Shown here in pieces: positions 53,272 to 63,136 of a stretch of 64,000 bases of DNA. Position 1 is the stretch's first letter; each line of letters starts with the position of its first letter. Position numbers and translations under genes: made by a program. The stretch lies in the NCBI GenBank assembly GCA_030447865.1, contig JAUJOD010000002.1:317881-381880 (forward strand), read 5' to 3'. Under the pieces are notes generated by a model that saw nothing but the letters and a program-made list of their open reading frames with translations, made no database searches and had not been told where the DNA came from. This DNA is from Nocardioidaceae bacterium. Its GTDB lineage: Bacteria > Actinomycetota > Actinomycetes > Propionibacteriales > Nocardioidaceae.

Positions 53272-54221
53272 GTGCGCAGCGGTTCAGGTCGGTCCGGCTT
53301 CGCGTCGGTCTCTTCGTCGTCAGGTGCATCGTCCGCTTCGTCGTCACCCGCCGGGTCCCGTTCGTCGTCGGGCTCGTGGTCAGGTGCACTGTCGTCGACG
53401 GGCGCGGGTTGCACGTCGGTCTCGCGGCCGGGGTGCCGCTTGGCCGACACGACGAAATACGCCGCAGCCGCCAAGAACACCACGATCGACGTCCACACGT
53501 TGAGTCGGACCCCGAAGATGTCGTTCACCGGGTCGACCCGCAGGTACTCGATCCACACCCGGCCCGAGGTGTACGCCATGACGTACAGCGCGAACGCCCG
53601 GCCGTAGCCGAGCCGGAACCGCCGGTCCGCCCAGATGACGAGCCCGGCGGTTCCGAGGTTCCACAGCGACTCGTAGAGGAACGTGGGGTGGAAGGTCTCG
53701 TACTGCTGCAGGTCGCCTCGGTGCTCCGGGTCGATCTCCAGCGCCCAGGGCAGCGTGGTCGGCTTGCCGTACAGCTCCTGGTTGAACCAGTTGCCCCACC
53801 GACCGATCGCTTGGGCGAGCACGATGGCCGGCGCAACGGCGTCGGCGAACGCCCGGAACTTCATGCCGCGCCGCCGGCAGCCGATGTAGGCGCCAACCGC
53901 TCCGAGGGCGACCGCGCCCCAGATGCCGAGTCCGCCCCGCCAGATGTAAAGCGCTGTGATCGGGTCCTCACCCGCGGCGAAGTAGTACTGGGGATCGGTG
54001 ATCACGTGGTAGAGCCGGCCCCCGACCAAGCCGAACGGCACCGCCCAGACGGCGACGTCCCCGACCGCCCCCGGCTGACCGCCGCGCGCCACCCAGCGCC
54101 GCTCACCGAGCCAGACCGCGGCGATGACGCCGAGGATGATGCACAGCGCGTAGCCGCGGATCGGCAGCGGCCCCAGGTACCAAACGCCCTGTTCGGGGCT
54201 GGGGATGGTGGCGAGGGTCAT
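53268..54221 (-). CDS. lgt: Prolipoprotein diacylglyceryl transferase
   Basis: A 317-residue membrane enzyme that adds diacylglycerol to lipobox cysteines. Signatures: YALCIILGVIAAVWLGERRW near the start and the Lgt motif RWGNWFNQELYGKPT. The family's conserved Arg-containing region is LPIRGYAL and later YTSGRVWIEYLRVDPVN. The C-terminal ~55 residues are an acidic Asp/Glu-rich tail often seen in actinobacterial Lgt. It follows the SCO gene by 39 bases and precedes the VIT gene. Confidence 0.93.
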   Translation of the reverse strand: MTLATIPSPEQGVWYLGPLPIRGYALCIILGVIAAVWLGERRWVARGGQPGAVGDVAVWAVPFGLVGGRLYHVITDPQYYFAAGEDPITALYIWRGGLGIWGAVALGAVGAYIGCRRRGMKFRAFADAVAPAIVLAQAIGRWGNWFNQELYGKPTTLPWALEIDPEHRGDLQQYETFHPTFLYESLWNLGTAGLVIWADRRFRLGYGRAFALYVMAYTSGRVWIEYLRVDPVNDIFGVRLNVWTSIVVFLAAAAYFVVSAKRHPGRETDVQPAPVDDSAPDHEPDDERDPAGDDEADDAPDDEETDAKPDRPEPLRT

Positions 54222-54260
54222 GGCGGCACCAAACTTACCCGCAGCGCAGGGGGCGGTGTC

Positions 54261-54935
54261 TCACAACTCCGCGAGCGTCGTGATGTCAGCGGCCAGGTCG
54301 TCCACCGGCGTGCCCTGGGTCCAGACCACGGGCGCCTTGTCACCGCGAAACCCGATGACCTGGGCGCCGTGGCTCACGTCGTACCCTCCGCTGGGGAGCC
54401 GGGTAGTGCCGGCGATGGGGACGCCCATGGCCTTGGCAGCCGTCACGATCTCGGCGCGGTCGCCGGTCAGGCCAACGAAGTCGTCGCTGTAGCGGTCGAG
54501 GTAGCGGCGCAGCGCCTGGGGTGTGTCGCGGGCGGGGTCGGTCGTGACGAAGAGGAGCTGGGTTTGGTCGCGGACGTCCGCCGGCAGCCGCAGCACCGCC
54601 GCGGTGAGGTCGCTCATCACCAACGGGCACACGTCGGGGCAGTGCGTGTAGCCGAAGAACACCACGGTCACCGGCTTGGTGGTGTCGGCCACCAGGTCGA
54701 ACGGTCGCCCATCGGTGGCGGTGAGGGTGATATCGGGCATGGCGTACGGCGACGAGAGCTCCGCCCCACGGTAGGGCGAGCTGGGGTCGGGCTCCGACAC
54801 CACAACGCCGGCGGGTCCTGTGGAAACGGCTTCTTGGGTCGGCGGCGCGAACCCGCACCCGGCCAGCACGGCAACCAGCCCGGCCAGCACCAGGCACCTC
54901 CTGACCCGGCTTCGGGACAGAGAGAACGACGTCAC
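54261..54935 (-). CDS. SCO1/SenC family copper-binding lipoprotein
   Basis: A 224-residue exported thioredoxin-fold protein. The lipobox is VLAGC. The copper-binding CxxxC lies in YTHCPDVCPLVMSDL, and a distal His is in VSHGAQVIGF. It probably delivers copper to cytochrome oxidase or acts as a thiol oxidoreductase. Its start overlaps trpA's stop by four bases, placing it inside the trp-lgt run. Confidence 0.9.
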   Translation of the reverse strand: MTSFSLSRSRVRRCLVLAGLVAVLAGCGFAPPTQEAVSTGPAGVVVSEPDPSSPYRGAELSSPYAMPDITLTATDGRPFDLVADTTKPVTVVFFGYTHCPDVCPLVMSDLTAAVLRLPADVRDQTQLLFVTTDPARDTPQALRRYLDRYSDDFVGLTGDRAEIVTAAKAMGVPIAGTTRLPSGGYDVSHGAQVIGFRGDKAPVVWTQGTPVDDLAADITTLAEL

Positions 54936-55770
54936 GACGGTGCGCTCCTCAGGCCGGCTCGGACACCGTGCGCCAGGTCGGCCGTCAGCTCAGCGACCGC
55001 CGACAGGGCGGCGGACTCATCGCCTGCCTCGAGCACACTGCGGACGAACGCGCTGCCGACGATGACGGCGTCGGCGTACGCCGCGACCTCCGCGGCCTGC
55101 CTGCCGTTGGACACGCCCAACCCGACGCCGACCGGCTTGTCGGTGACGGCACGCACCCGCTTGACCAGGTCGGGCGCCACGAGACTTGTCTGTTCGCGAG
55201 CACCGGTTACCCCCATCACGGCCGCGGCGTAGATGAACCCGCGGCACGCATCGCTGGCCAGCCCCAACCGCTGCTCGGTTGACGATGGAGCGACGAGGAA
55301 CACCTTGTCGAGACCGTGTCGGTCGGCCGCCGACACCCACTCGGCCGCCTCGTCGGGGATGAGGTCGGGGGTGATCAAGCCTGCGCCGCCTGCCGAGGCG
55401 AGGTCTGCGGCGAACCGGTCGACGCCGTACCGCTCGACGGGGTTCCAGTAGGTCATCACCAGCGTCGGCGCCAGCTCAGCGGCAGCCGCCACGACGGCGA
55501 AGACGTCGGCGGTGCGGGTGCCCGCTGCCAGCGCCTGCTGGGCGGCGGCCTGGATCGTCGGGCCGTCCATGACGGGGTCGGAGTACGGAAGCCCGACCTC
55601 GAGGACGTCGGCACCTGACCGCACCATCTCGCGGAGCAGACCGATGGAGGCGTCCACGGTAGGGAAGCCGGCGGGGAGGTAGCCGACCAGCGCGCTCCGC
55701 CCCGCTTCGCGGGCCGCCTCCAGCGTCGGCCGGACTGTCCGCCCGGCTCGGCTCACTGTGGGGCTCCCAC

Positions 55771-55774
<4 letters not shown>
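54932..55774 (-). CDS. trpA: Tryptophan synthase alpha chain
   Basis: A 280-residue TIM-barrel subunit that releases indole from indole-3-glycerol phosphate. Active-site regions: [20 protein letters not shown] (with Glu in LEVG and Asp in YSDP), [14 protein letters not shown] and [14 protein letters not shown] 55774 overlaps the trpB stop (GTGA) and lies on the 15-nt repeats at the end of trpB. An in-frame GTG a few codons later is an alternative. Confidence 0.95.
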
Positions 55775-57048
<1,274 letters not shown>

Positions 57049-57052
57049 CACG

Positions 57053-57859
57053 TCAGGGTCGCTGCCGGGCCGCAGGGTGCGCCCCGGCCGCAACCATGTC
57101 GGACACGGCAGTGCGTGGGTCCTTCCCCGTCACCAGCGTCTCACCCACGAGCACGACGTCGGCGCCCTTGCGGGCGTACTCGAGCACGTCGCGCGGACCG
57201 CGTACACCGGACTCCGCCACCCGCACCACCGTGTCGGGGATCCGGGGAGCAAGCCGGGCGAACGTGTCGCGGTCGACCTCGAGCGTCGTGAGGTCGCGCG
57301 CGTTGATCCCGATGAGGTCGGCGCCGGCGTCCAGCGCCCGTGTCACCTCGTCCTCGGTGTGCACCTCGACCAGCGGTGTGAGCCCGATCGAGCGAGCCCG
57401 GTCGACCAGCCCTTCGAGCTCGTTGTCGGTGAGCGCCGCCACGATCAGCAGCACCAGGTCGGCGCCGGCTGCTCGTGCCTCCCACAACTGGTAGGCCGTC
57501 ACGATGAAGTCCTTGCGTAGCACCGGCACGCTCACCGCCACGCGGACCGCGCGCAGGTCGGCGAGGGTGCCACCGAAGCGACGCTGCTCGGTCAGCACGC
57601 TGATCGTCGCCGCTCCCCCGGCCTCGTACTCCGCCGCGAGAGCCGCTGGGTCGTCGATGTCGGCCAGCGTGCCCTTGCTCGGGCTCGACCGCTTGACCTC
57701 CGCGATCACGCATATCCCTGGCGCCCGGTACGTCGGCATGGGGTCGATCGCGGGATCTTGGCGCGCAGCCACCTGCTTGAGCGAGTCGATGCTGACGCAC
57801 GCCTGGCGGTCAGCGAGATCGACGCGGACGTCGGCGATGATCTCATCGAGGACAGACAT
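57053..57859 (-). CDS. trpC: Indole-3-glycerol-phosphate synthase
   Basis: A 268-residue TIM-barrel enzyme for ring closure of the anthranilate-derived ribulotide. Motifs: [20 protein letters not shown] (catalytic Lys and Ser-Pro-Ser-Lys), [20 protein letters not shown], and [20 protein letters not shown] with the phosphate-binding end [11 protein letters not shown] 57859 begins [20 protein letters not shown]. It starts only two bases after the HGxxPAAW gene. No trpF is seen in this cluster. Confidence 0.95.
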   Translation of the reverse strand: MSVLDEIIADVRVDLADRQACVSIDSLKQVAARQDPAIDPMPTYRAPGICVIAEVKRSSPSKGTLADIDDPAALAAEYEAGGAATISVLTEQRRFGGTLADLRAVRVAVSVPVLRKDFIVTAYQLWEARAAGADLVLLIVAALTDNELEGLVDRARSIGLTPLVEVHTEDEVTRALDAGADLIGINARDLTTLEVDRDTFARLAPRIPDTVVRVAESGVRGPRDVLEYARKGADVVLVGETLVTGKDPRTAVSDMVAAGAHPAARQRP

Positions 57860-57861
57860 CG

Positions 57862-58047
57862 TCAGCGCGTGCCCAGGCCCATGAGCGAAAGCACCTTGCC
57901 GGCAACCGGCGAGACGACGAGGAGCCCGGCACCCACCCAGAAGACCACCCAGTTGTCCATGATCAGCCCGGCCCCTCCGACAAGGAAGGCCACCAGGGCG
58001 AGGATGACGGCGGTCCACGCGGCCGGGGTTGACCCATGGGCTGGCAT
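57862..58047 (-). CDS. HGxxPAAW-family small membrane protein
   Basis: A 61-residue membrane protein whose N-terminus [11 protein letters not shown] gives the family its name. Two hydrophobic segments ([18 protein letters not shown] and [15 protein letters not shown]) follow. These genes are regularly found beside trp genes in actinomycetes; the function is unknown. GAGAGGAG precedes the ATG by nine bases. Its 5' leader carries a 16-17-nt tandem repeat. Confidence 0.88.
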   Translation of the reverse strand: MPAHGSTPAAWTAVILALVAFLVGGAGLIMDNWVVFWVGAGLLVVSPVAGKVLSLMGLGTR

Positions 58048-58073
58048 GGCTGCGGTCTCCTCTCAGTGCGCCG

Positions 58074-58120
58074 AGCTGCTTGCGGCGCCCAGCTGCTTGG
58101 GGCGCCAGCTGGTTGGGGCG
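58074..58120. repeat. Three tandem 16-17-nt repeats in the leader of the HGxxPAAW-trpCBA genes
   Basis: AGCTGCTTGCGGCGCCC (58074-58090), AGCTGCTTGGGGCGCC (58091-58106) and AGCTGGTTGGGGCG (58107-58120). Each unit contains or abuts GGCGCC and CAGCTG palindromes, so it can pair with itself. They lie in the 97-base gap between TIGR02234 and the HGxxPAAW gene, upstream of its start. They may be a leader structure or a slippage-prone repeat. Confidence 0.65.
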
Positions 58121-58144
58121 AGCGTCCATTGTGTCGTGCGGCAC

Positions 58145-58783
58145 TCAGGTGCGTTCCGTGGGGTCGCGTCCTTGGTCAAGGGCCCGCCAAAGGTCTTCGG
58201 ATGACGCGCTGCCGTCGGCTTCTGCGCCACGGTCGTCGCCGCCTGCTGTCGAGCCCGGGACAGGGTCGGGGGCGTCGTACCGTTGGCCCATCGTCGGCCA
58301 CCGCGCACCGAACCACGCGACGGCGGCGCCCGCGGTGATGCACCCCACGGCCCCGAACAGCGACAGCCAGCGCCAGGCCGTCACGGCCGTCTCGTAGTGC
58401 CCACCCGACCAGCCCCGGGCGGACAACCGCTCACGCAGTAGCTGGCCGGTGTCACCGGGATCGACCACAGCGACAAGTACGGCGACCGCGGCTGCCACGA
58501 TCAGCAGCCCCAGCCCGCGCCGCAGCCAGCCACGGGTCGCGAGCACCGCCCCGAACGCCGCCAGCAGCACCACCCCGAGCGCCCCGGCCAGCGGCACCAG
58601 GTCGGCACCGGTCGCGACGGCCGCCAGCTCTGGCAGCACCGTCGACGTCGCGCTGGCTTCGTACCACGGCCGGGCGACGCCCAGCGTGACCGCGGCGGCG
58701 GACAGCAGCCCCGTGAGCAAGGCGGCAGCGTATCCGCGGCGGCTGGCGCCTCGACTCGGCGGCACGGTGGACCCGCCGGTCAT
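58145..58783 (-). CDS. Trp-operon-associated membrane protein (TIGR02234-like)
   Basis: A 212-residue membrane protein with four helices ([60 protein letters not shown] and a fourth near residue 150) and an acidic, Asp/Ser-rich cytoplasmic tail ending DPTERT. The pattern matches the actinobacterial 'Trp biosynthesis-associated' family. Its start overlaps the hisI stop by four bases. Elsewhere this family commonly follows trpE; here hisI takes that place. Confidence 0.85.
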   Translation of the reverse strand: MTGGSTVPPSRGASRRGYAAALLTGLLSAAAVTLGVARPWYEASATSTVLPELAAVATGADLVPLAGALGVVLLAAFGAVLATRGWLRRGLGLLIVAAAVAVLVAVVDPGDTGQLLRERLSARGWSGGHYETAVTAWRWLSLFGAVGCITAGAAVAWFGARWPTMGQRYDAPDPVPGSTAGGDDRGAEADGSASSEDLWRALDQGRDPTERT

Positions 58784-59157
58784 CGTGGTAGCTGCTCTCC
58801 CGCGCTCGGCTGCTGGTCGAAACAGGTGGAGGCACCGGTGTGGCAGGCCGGACCCTGCTGGTCGACCAGCAACAGCAACGTGTCGCCGTCGCAGTCTGAG
58901 CGCACCTCGCGGACCGCCTGGGTGTTCCCGGACGTCTCGCCCTTGACCCAGTACGCCCGGCGGCTGCGGCTCCAGTACGTCGCTCGCCGGCTCGTCACCG
59001 TCCGCCGCAACGCCTCGTCGTCCATCCAGGCCAGCATCAGCACCGACCTGCTGCTCGCCTCCTGCACGATCACGGGAACCAGGCCCTGCTCGTTCGGCCG
59101 CAGGCGTCCCCACACGTCATCGGCGGTCTCGTGCTGCACGACCTCATTGTCCGTCAC
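58780..59157 (-). CDS. hisI: Phosphoribosyl-AMP cyclohydrolase
   Basis: A 125-residue enzyme of histidine synthesis that opens the adenine ring of PR-AMP. Motifs: [40 protein letters not shown], and the metal-binding region [20 protein letters not shown] with Cys in DCD and in [14 protein letters not shown] 59157 is chosen from homology; a longer reading to 59337 overlaps the divergent gene. The 40-base gap to the gene at 59198 must hold the divergent promoters. Confidence 0.95.
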   Translation of the reverse strand: MTDNEVVQHETADDVWGRLRPNEQGLVPVIVQEASSRSVLMLAWMDDEALRRTVTSRRATYWSRSRRAYWVKGETSGNTQAVREVRSDCDGDTLLLLVDQQGPACHTGASTCFDQQPSAGEQLPR

Positions 59158-59197
59158 CGTCGACCGGCTGCCGCACCACCCGACGTACGATCGCTGA

Positions 59198-59872
59198 GTG
59201 AGCTCCGGTGCGGCCCCCGAGGACGAGCCAGCCGAGTCGACTGCGGCGACGGTGGCGCAAGCCGAGCGCGCCGAGCTGTGCGACCTGCTCGACGATGTCG
59301 GCCCGCACGCGCCTACCTTGTCAGGGGACTGGGACACCCATCACCTGGCGGCTCACCTCTCGCTGCGCGAGAGCAACCCCGTCCAGCTCGTCAGGTTCCT
59401 GCTACCAGGCGGGGCGAAGCAGGCCGTCGACGACCTTGTCGCCGCTTCGGACTACCACCAGCTGGTCGAGCAGGTGCGCAGCGGGCCGCCATCGGGTTCG
59501 CTGTTCAGCGTCCCGCAGATCGACAGCAACGCCAACGTCTTGGAGTTCTTCGTGCACCACGAAGACGTGCGAAGAGCTCAGCCCGACTGGGCGGCGCGGA
59601 AGCTGTCGCCAGCGGTCGAGGACGAGCTGTGGGCCCGGATCCGCCTGGTCGCCAGGGTGCTGGCGCGCCGGTCGCCGGTGGGCGTCGAGCTCGCCCGCAC
59701 GGACGCGACGGACTCCGCGCGGGTGTCGAAGAAGTCCGACCTGGTCGTGGTTCGTGGCCTGCCGAGCGAGCTGACGTTGTTCGCGTTCGGCCGCTCAGCG
59801 GTGGCCGCGGTCGAGCTCGCCGGGTCGCCGCGCGCCGTCTCGGCAGTCCAGGCTGCCAACTTCGGGATGTAA
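59198..59872 (+). CDS. TIGR03085-like (DinB/maleylpyruvate-isomerase-fold) protein
   Basis: A 224-residue protein of the mycothiol-dependent maleylpyruvate isomerase/DinB-fold superfamily. Markers are [19 protein letters not shown] with a metal-binding His (THHLAAH) and [16 protein letters not shown] with HHE, the expected metal ligands. TIGR03085 proteins are typical of actinomycetes; the reaction is unknown. The GTG start at 59198 is used. It is divergent from hisI and convergent with hisF. Confidence 0.85.
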   Translation: MSSGAAPEDEPAESTAATVAQAERAELCDLLDDVGPHAPTLSGDWDTHHLAAHLSLRESNPVQLVRFLLPGGAKQAVDDLVAASDYHQLVEQVRSGPPSGSLFSVPQIDSNANVLEFFVHHEDVRRAQPDWAARKLSPAVEDELWARIRLVARVLARRSPVGVELARTDATDSARVSKKSDLVVVRGLPSELTLFAFGRSAVAAVELAGSPRAVSAVQAANFGM

Positions 59873-59948
59873 CCGCCGCCGCGGCCCGCGCCGCCGCGGC
59901 CAGCGCCGCCGCGGGCGCTGCCGGGCGGGCAGCCGCACGGGCAGCCAC
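59873..59948. other. GC-only low-complexity convergent intergenic region
   Basis: About 75 bases of nearly pure GC with iterated GCCGCGGC and GCCGCCGCG units between the stops of the TIGR03085-like gene and hisF. Several self-complementary pieces could form hairpins and act as a bidirectional terminator. No gene is present. Confidence 0.55.
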
Positions 59949-60710
59949 TCAGCGGACCGGATGACCGGCCGCGCCGAGCGCCTGCTTGACCGCCCGGATC
60001 GTCACGGTGTCGAAGTGGAACACGCTGGCCGCCAGTACGGCGTCTGCGCCCGACTCCACAGCTGGCGCGAAGTGCTCGACGGCGCCAGCGCCCCCGCTCG
60101 CGACCACCGGAACCGACACTGCTTGGCGCACTGCCCGGATCAGCTCGGTGTCGAAGCCGGCTCGGGTTCCGTCGGCATCCATCGCGTTCAGCAAGATCTC
60201 CCCCGCGCCGAGGCCGACCGCCGTACGCGCCCATTCGACCGCGTCGCGGTTCGTGCCCTGGTGACCGCCGTGGGTGGTCACCTCGAATCCTGACGACAAC
60301 CCGGGCGCCCGTCGGGCGTCGAGGCTGAGCACCAGCACCTGGCGGCCGAAGCGGTTGGCGATCACCGACACGACGTCCGGGCGGTCGACCGCCGCGGTGT
60401 TGATCGACACCTTGTCAGCCCCGGCCCGGAGCAGTACGTCGACGTCTGTCGCGGTGCGCACCCCGCCCCCGACTGTCAGCGGGATGAACACCTGCTCTGC
60501 GGTACGCCGCACGACGTCGAGCACGGTGTCGCGTCGGTCCCGCGACGCGGTGATGTCGAGGAAGGTCAGCTCGTCAGCGCCCTCGGCGTCGTAGCGGCGG
60601 GCCATCGCGACCGGATCACCCACATCGCGCAGGCCTGCAAAGTTGACCCCCTTCACGACCCGACCGTCGTCGACGTCGAGGCACGGGATCACCCTGATCG
60701 CTACGGTCAT
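59949..60710 (-). CDS. hisF: Imidazole glycerol phosphate synthase, cyclase subunit
   Basis: A 253-residue TIM barrel that joins ammonia from HisH to the ribulosyl intermediate. The start [20 protein letters not shown] holds the first catalytic Asp; the second lies in ALDARRAPG-type text ([12 protein letters not shown]). [15 protein letters not shown] and [13 protein letters not shown] are phosphate-binding loops. It overlaps hisA by four bases and is the last gene of the his run. Confidence 0.97.
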   Translation of the reverse strand: MTVAIRVIPCLDVDDGRVVKGVNFAGLRDVGDPVAMARRYDAEGADELTFLDITASRDRRDTVLDVVRRTAEQVFIPLTVGGGVRTATDVDVLLRAGADKVSINTAAVDRPDVVSVIANRFGRQVLVLSLDARRAPGLSSGFEVTTHGGHQGTNRDAVEWARTAVGLGAGEILLNAMDADGTRAGFDTELIRAVRQAVSVPVVASGGAGAVEHFAPAVESGADAVLAASVFHFDTVTIRAVKQALGAAGHPVR

Positions 60711-61471
60711 CGGGGTAGGTCGGTCTGGCCGTTGCGCTGGGTCGCCCCGACGGCGTGCAGGGCGTCGGTGAGGGAGAAGGCGCCGGTGTAGAGCGCGGTG
60801 CCGATGATCGCCCCCTCCACCCCCCGCGGCACAAGGCGGGCGAGGGTGACGATGTCGTCAAGAGTGGACACGCCGCCGGAGGCCACCACCGCAGCGTTGG
60901 TGCGGGCGCAGACGTCTTGTAGCAGTGAGACGTTGGGCCCCTGCAGCATGCCGTCCTTGTTGACGTCGGTGACGACGTAGCGTGCACACCCCTCGCGGTC
61001 GAGCCTGCTCAACACCTCCCAGAGATCGCCTCCGTCGCGGGTCCACCCACGGGCAGCCAGCGTCGTACCCCGCACATCGAGACCGACCGCGATGCGGTCA
61101 CCGTGCCGGGCCACCACCGAGGCACACCACGCCGGGTCCTCCAGGGCAGCGGTGCCGATCACCACCCGTCGGCAGCCGCTAGCCAGCGCCGCGGAGAGGC
61201 TATCGTCGTCGCGGATGCCGCCGGACATCTCGACGTCGATGTCGAGGGAGGCGACGACCTCGCGCAACACCTCGCGGTTGGAGCCGCTGCCGAAGGCCGC
61301 GTCGAGGTCGACGAGGTGAACCCACTCCGCTCCCGCGGCCTGCCAGCGCAGCGCTGCCTCGACCGGGTCACCGAAGACCCGGGCAGATTCCGCCACCCCT
61401 TGCACGAGCTGTACGGCGCGGCCCCCGGACACGTCCACAGCTGGCAGCAGTTGGAGGAGCCCTGAGGTCAT
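60707..61471 (-). CDS. hisA: Phosphoribosyl isomerase HisA (probable bifunctional PriA)
   Basis: A 254-residue TIM barrel. It starts [20 protein letters not shown] with the catalytic Asp11-type residue, and has [16 protein letters not shown] and [20 protein letters not shown] with the second Asp, followed by [11 protein letters not shown]. In actinobacteria this protein usually also does the TrpF reaction (PriA), and no trpF is present near trpCBA here. Dual function is inferred, not shown. It overlaps the lipoprotein gene upstream by four bases. Confidence 0.94.
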   Translation of the reverse strand: MTSGLLQLLPAVDVSGGRAVQLVQGVAESARVFGDPVEAALRWQAAGAEWVHLVDLDAAFGSGSNREVLREVVASLDIDVEMSGGIRDDDSLSAALASGCRRVVIGTAALEDPAWCASVVARHGDRIAVGLDVRGTTLAARGWTRDGGDLWEVLSRLDREGCARYVVTDVNKDGMLQGPNVSLLQDVCARTNAAVVASGGVSTLDDIVTLARLVPRGVEGAIIGTALYTGAFSLTDALHAVGATQRNGQTDLPR

Positions 61472-61908
61472 GGGAGGCGGTCGAGCAGCCGGTCGAAGGC
61501 GGGCGGCTGGTCGTCCCCGGAGAAAGCCTTGTAGGTGCGCGAGGTGCCGTCGGCCCAGCTGATCGTCACGGCATAGAGGTAGAAGTCGCAGCACTGGTCC
61601 TCCGGTAGCGGCGGCATCGCCACGGTGCGGAGGGCCGGGTCAGACGCCGCCAGCAGGGCTGCCTTGGCGTCGAACCGGCTGTAACCCGCAGGCGGCGGCT
61701 TGCCCCGTGCGAAGCGGTACCTCTTGTCGAGGGACTCCTCGCCGCCCGTCTGCCGGTATGTCACCGCGACAGCGCGCGAGCTGGTCGGGTTGGCGGTCGC
61801 CGGCTGCGCCGAAGGTGGCGGCTCGCCCCCTGTGCCAACGACAGAGGCGGCCGAGGCACAGCCGGTTACCGGCATCAGCAACAGGCCAGTCAGCACAAGT
61901 CTCGTCAT
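61468..61908 (-). CDS. Small lipoprotein encoded inside the his operon
   Basis: A 146-residue predicted lipoprotein. The N-terminus [20 protein letters not shown] has a lipobox VTGC. A Pro/Thr-rich linker and a small domain follow: [20 protein letters not shown], a Cys pair in [19 protein letters not shown] and a final FDRLLDRLP. It overlaps hisH and hisA by four bases on each side, so it is made together with the His enzymes. I do not recognise the family; a role in histidine synthesis is not suggested by its location outside the cell. Confidence 0.7.
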   Translation of the reverse strand: MTRLVLTGLLLMPVTGCASAASVVGTGGEPPPSAQPATANPTSSRAVAVTYRQTGGEESLDKRYRFARGKPPPAGYSRFDAKAALLAASDPALRTVAMPPLPEDQCCDFYLYAVTISWADGTSRTYKAFSGDDQPPAFDRLLDRLP

Positions 61909-62537
61909 AGTTGTTTGACCCAGTTACTCAGCAGAACCGCTCCCGCGTCGCCGGATTTTTCTGGGTGGAACTGGGTCGCCCACAGCGGCCCGTTCTCAAC
62001 GGCGGCGACGAACCTATCGGTCTCATGTGTCGCCCAGCTCACCAGCGGCGGCCTGGTGCGTCCGTTGGTGACCAGCTCCCATCGACGTACGCCGTAGGAG
62101 TGCACGAAGTAGAAGCGCTCGTGCTCGACGCCGGCGAACATCTGCGAGCGGGGGGCTGGCTCGACGGTGTTCCACCCGTTGTGCGGTAGCACACCGGCCG
62201 ACAGCTGCTCCACCGTGCCCGGCCATTCTGCGCAGCCGGCCGTCTCGGTGCCGTGCTCCAAGCCGCGCTCGAAGAGCACCTGGTGCCCGACGCAGATGCC
62301 CAGAACCGGTCGCCCACCGGCCAGCCGGCGACCGATGATCTCGGGTCCGCGGACGCGGTGCAGTCCGTCCATGCACGCCGCGAAAGCGCCGACGCCGGGG
62401 ACGACGAGGCCGTCGGCGGCGAGCGCCTGCTCGGGCGCAGCGGTCACGGTGACGTCGGCGCCGGCGCGGGTGAGAGCGCGCTCAGCAGACCGGAGGTTGC
62501 CCGACCCGTAGTCGAGCAGCACCACCCGAGAGCTCAC
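61905..62537 (-). CDS. hisH: Imidazole glycerol phosphate synthase, glutaminase subunit
   Basis: A 210-residue class I glutamine amidotransferase that supplies ammonia to HisF. The start is [20 protein letters not shown]; the nucleophile Cys is in [14 protein letters not shown], and the His-Glu pair in [22 protein letters not shown] and [12 protein letters not shown] are typical. It overlaps hisB and the lipoprotein gene by four bases. Confidence 0.96.
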   Translation of the reverse strand: MSSRVVLLDYGSGNLRSAERALTRAGADVTVTAAPEQALAADGLVVPGVGAFAACMDGLHRVRGPEIIGRRLAGGRPVLGICVGHQVLFERGLEHGTETAGCAEWPGTVEQLSAGVLPHNGWNTVEPAPRSQMFAGVEHERFYFVHSYGVRRWELVTNGRTRPPLVSWATHETDRFVAAVENGPLWATQFHPEKSGDAGAVLLSNWVKQL

Positions 62538-63136
62538 AGGCTGCCTTTGGTGCTGGGCACACCGGCTTCGCGGGCGTCGATGGCCACGGCGTCTCGCAGC
62601 GCCCGAGCAACCGCCTTGAACTGCGCCTCGACCAGGTGGTGCGGGTCGCGGCCGGCCAGCACCCGCACGTGCAGAGCGACCGAGGCGGCGGCGCTGATCG
62701 ACTCGAAGACATGCCGGGTGAGCGATCCGACGTAGGTGCCGCCGATGACGACGTACGCCTGACCGTCGGGCTCACCGGAATGCACACAGTACGGCCGCCC
62801 GGAGACGTCGACAGCACACTGGACGAGGGCTTCGTCGAGCGGTACCAGTGAGTCGCCGAAGCGCCGGATGCCGACCTTGTCGCCTAGGGCTTCGCGCAGC
62901 GCCTGACCAAGGACGATGGCGACGTCCTCGACGGTGTGGTGCGCGTCGACGTGCACGTCACCGGCTGCATGCACGGTGAGGTCGAACAGTGCGTGTCGCG
63001 CCAACGAGGCGAGCATGTGGTCGTAGAAGCCGACACCGGTGTGGACATCTGCGCGGCCGGTGCCGTCGAGGCCGAGCTCCACCAGCACCTTGGCCTCGTT
63101 CGTCGCCCGCTCGATGCGGGCCGTTCGGGGCGTCAT
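62534..63136 (-). CDS. hisB: Imidazoleglycerol-phosphate dehydratase
   Basis: A 200-residue Mn-dependent dehydratase. Metal-binding motifs are [40 protein letters not shown] and [20 protein letters not shown]-type text ([14 protein letters not shown]). The start [20 protein letters not shown] is the normal one. It is a single-domain enzyme with no HisB phosphatase part. It overlaps hisC and hisH by four bases. Confidence 0.96.
   Translation of the reverse strand: MTPRTARIERATNEAKVLVELGLDGTGRADVHTGVGFYDHMLASLARHALFDLTVHAAGDVHVDAHHTVEDVAIVLGQALREALGDKVGIRRFGDSLVPLDEALVQCAVDVSGRPYCVHSGEPDGQAYVVIGGTYVGSLTRHVFESISAAASVALHVRVLAGRDPHHLVEAQFKAVARALRDAVAIDAREAGVPSTKGSL

Noticed and set aside
52653-55232. 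An 859-codon open frame on the plus strand
   Set aside because: It lies antisense to the well-supported VIT, lgt, SCO and trpA genes, is full of Arg/Pro/Ala runs and has no domain; it is a GC-bias shadow.
57860-58144. Classical trp attenuator leader peptide
   Set aside because: No short frame with consecutive Trp codons precedes the HGxxPAAW gene; only the tandem repeats were found.
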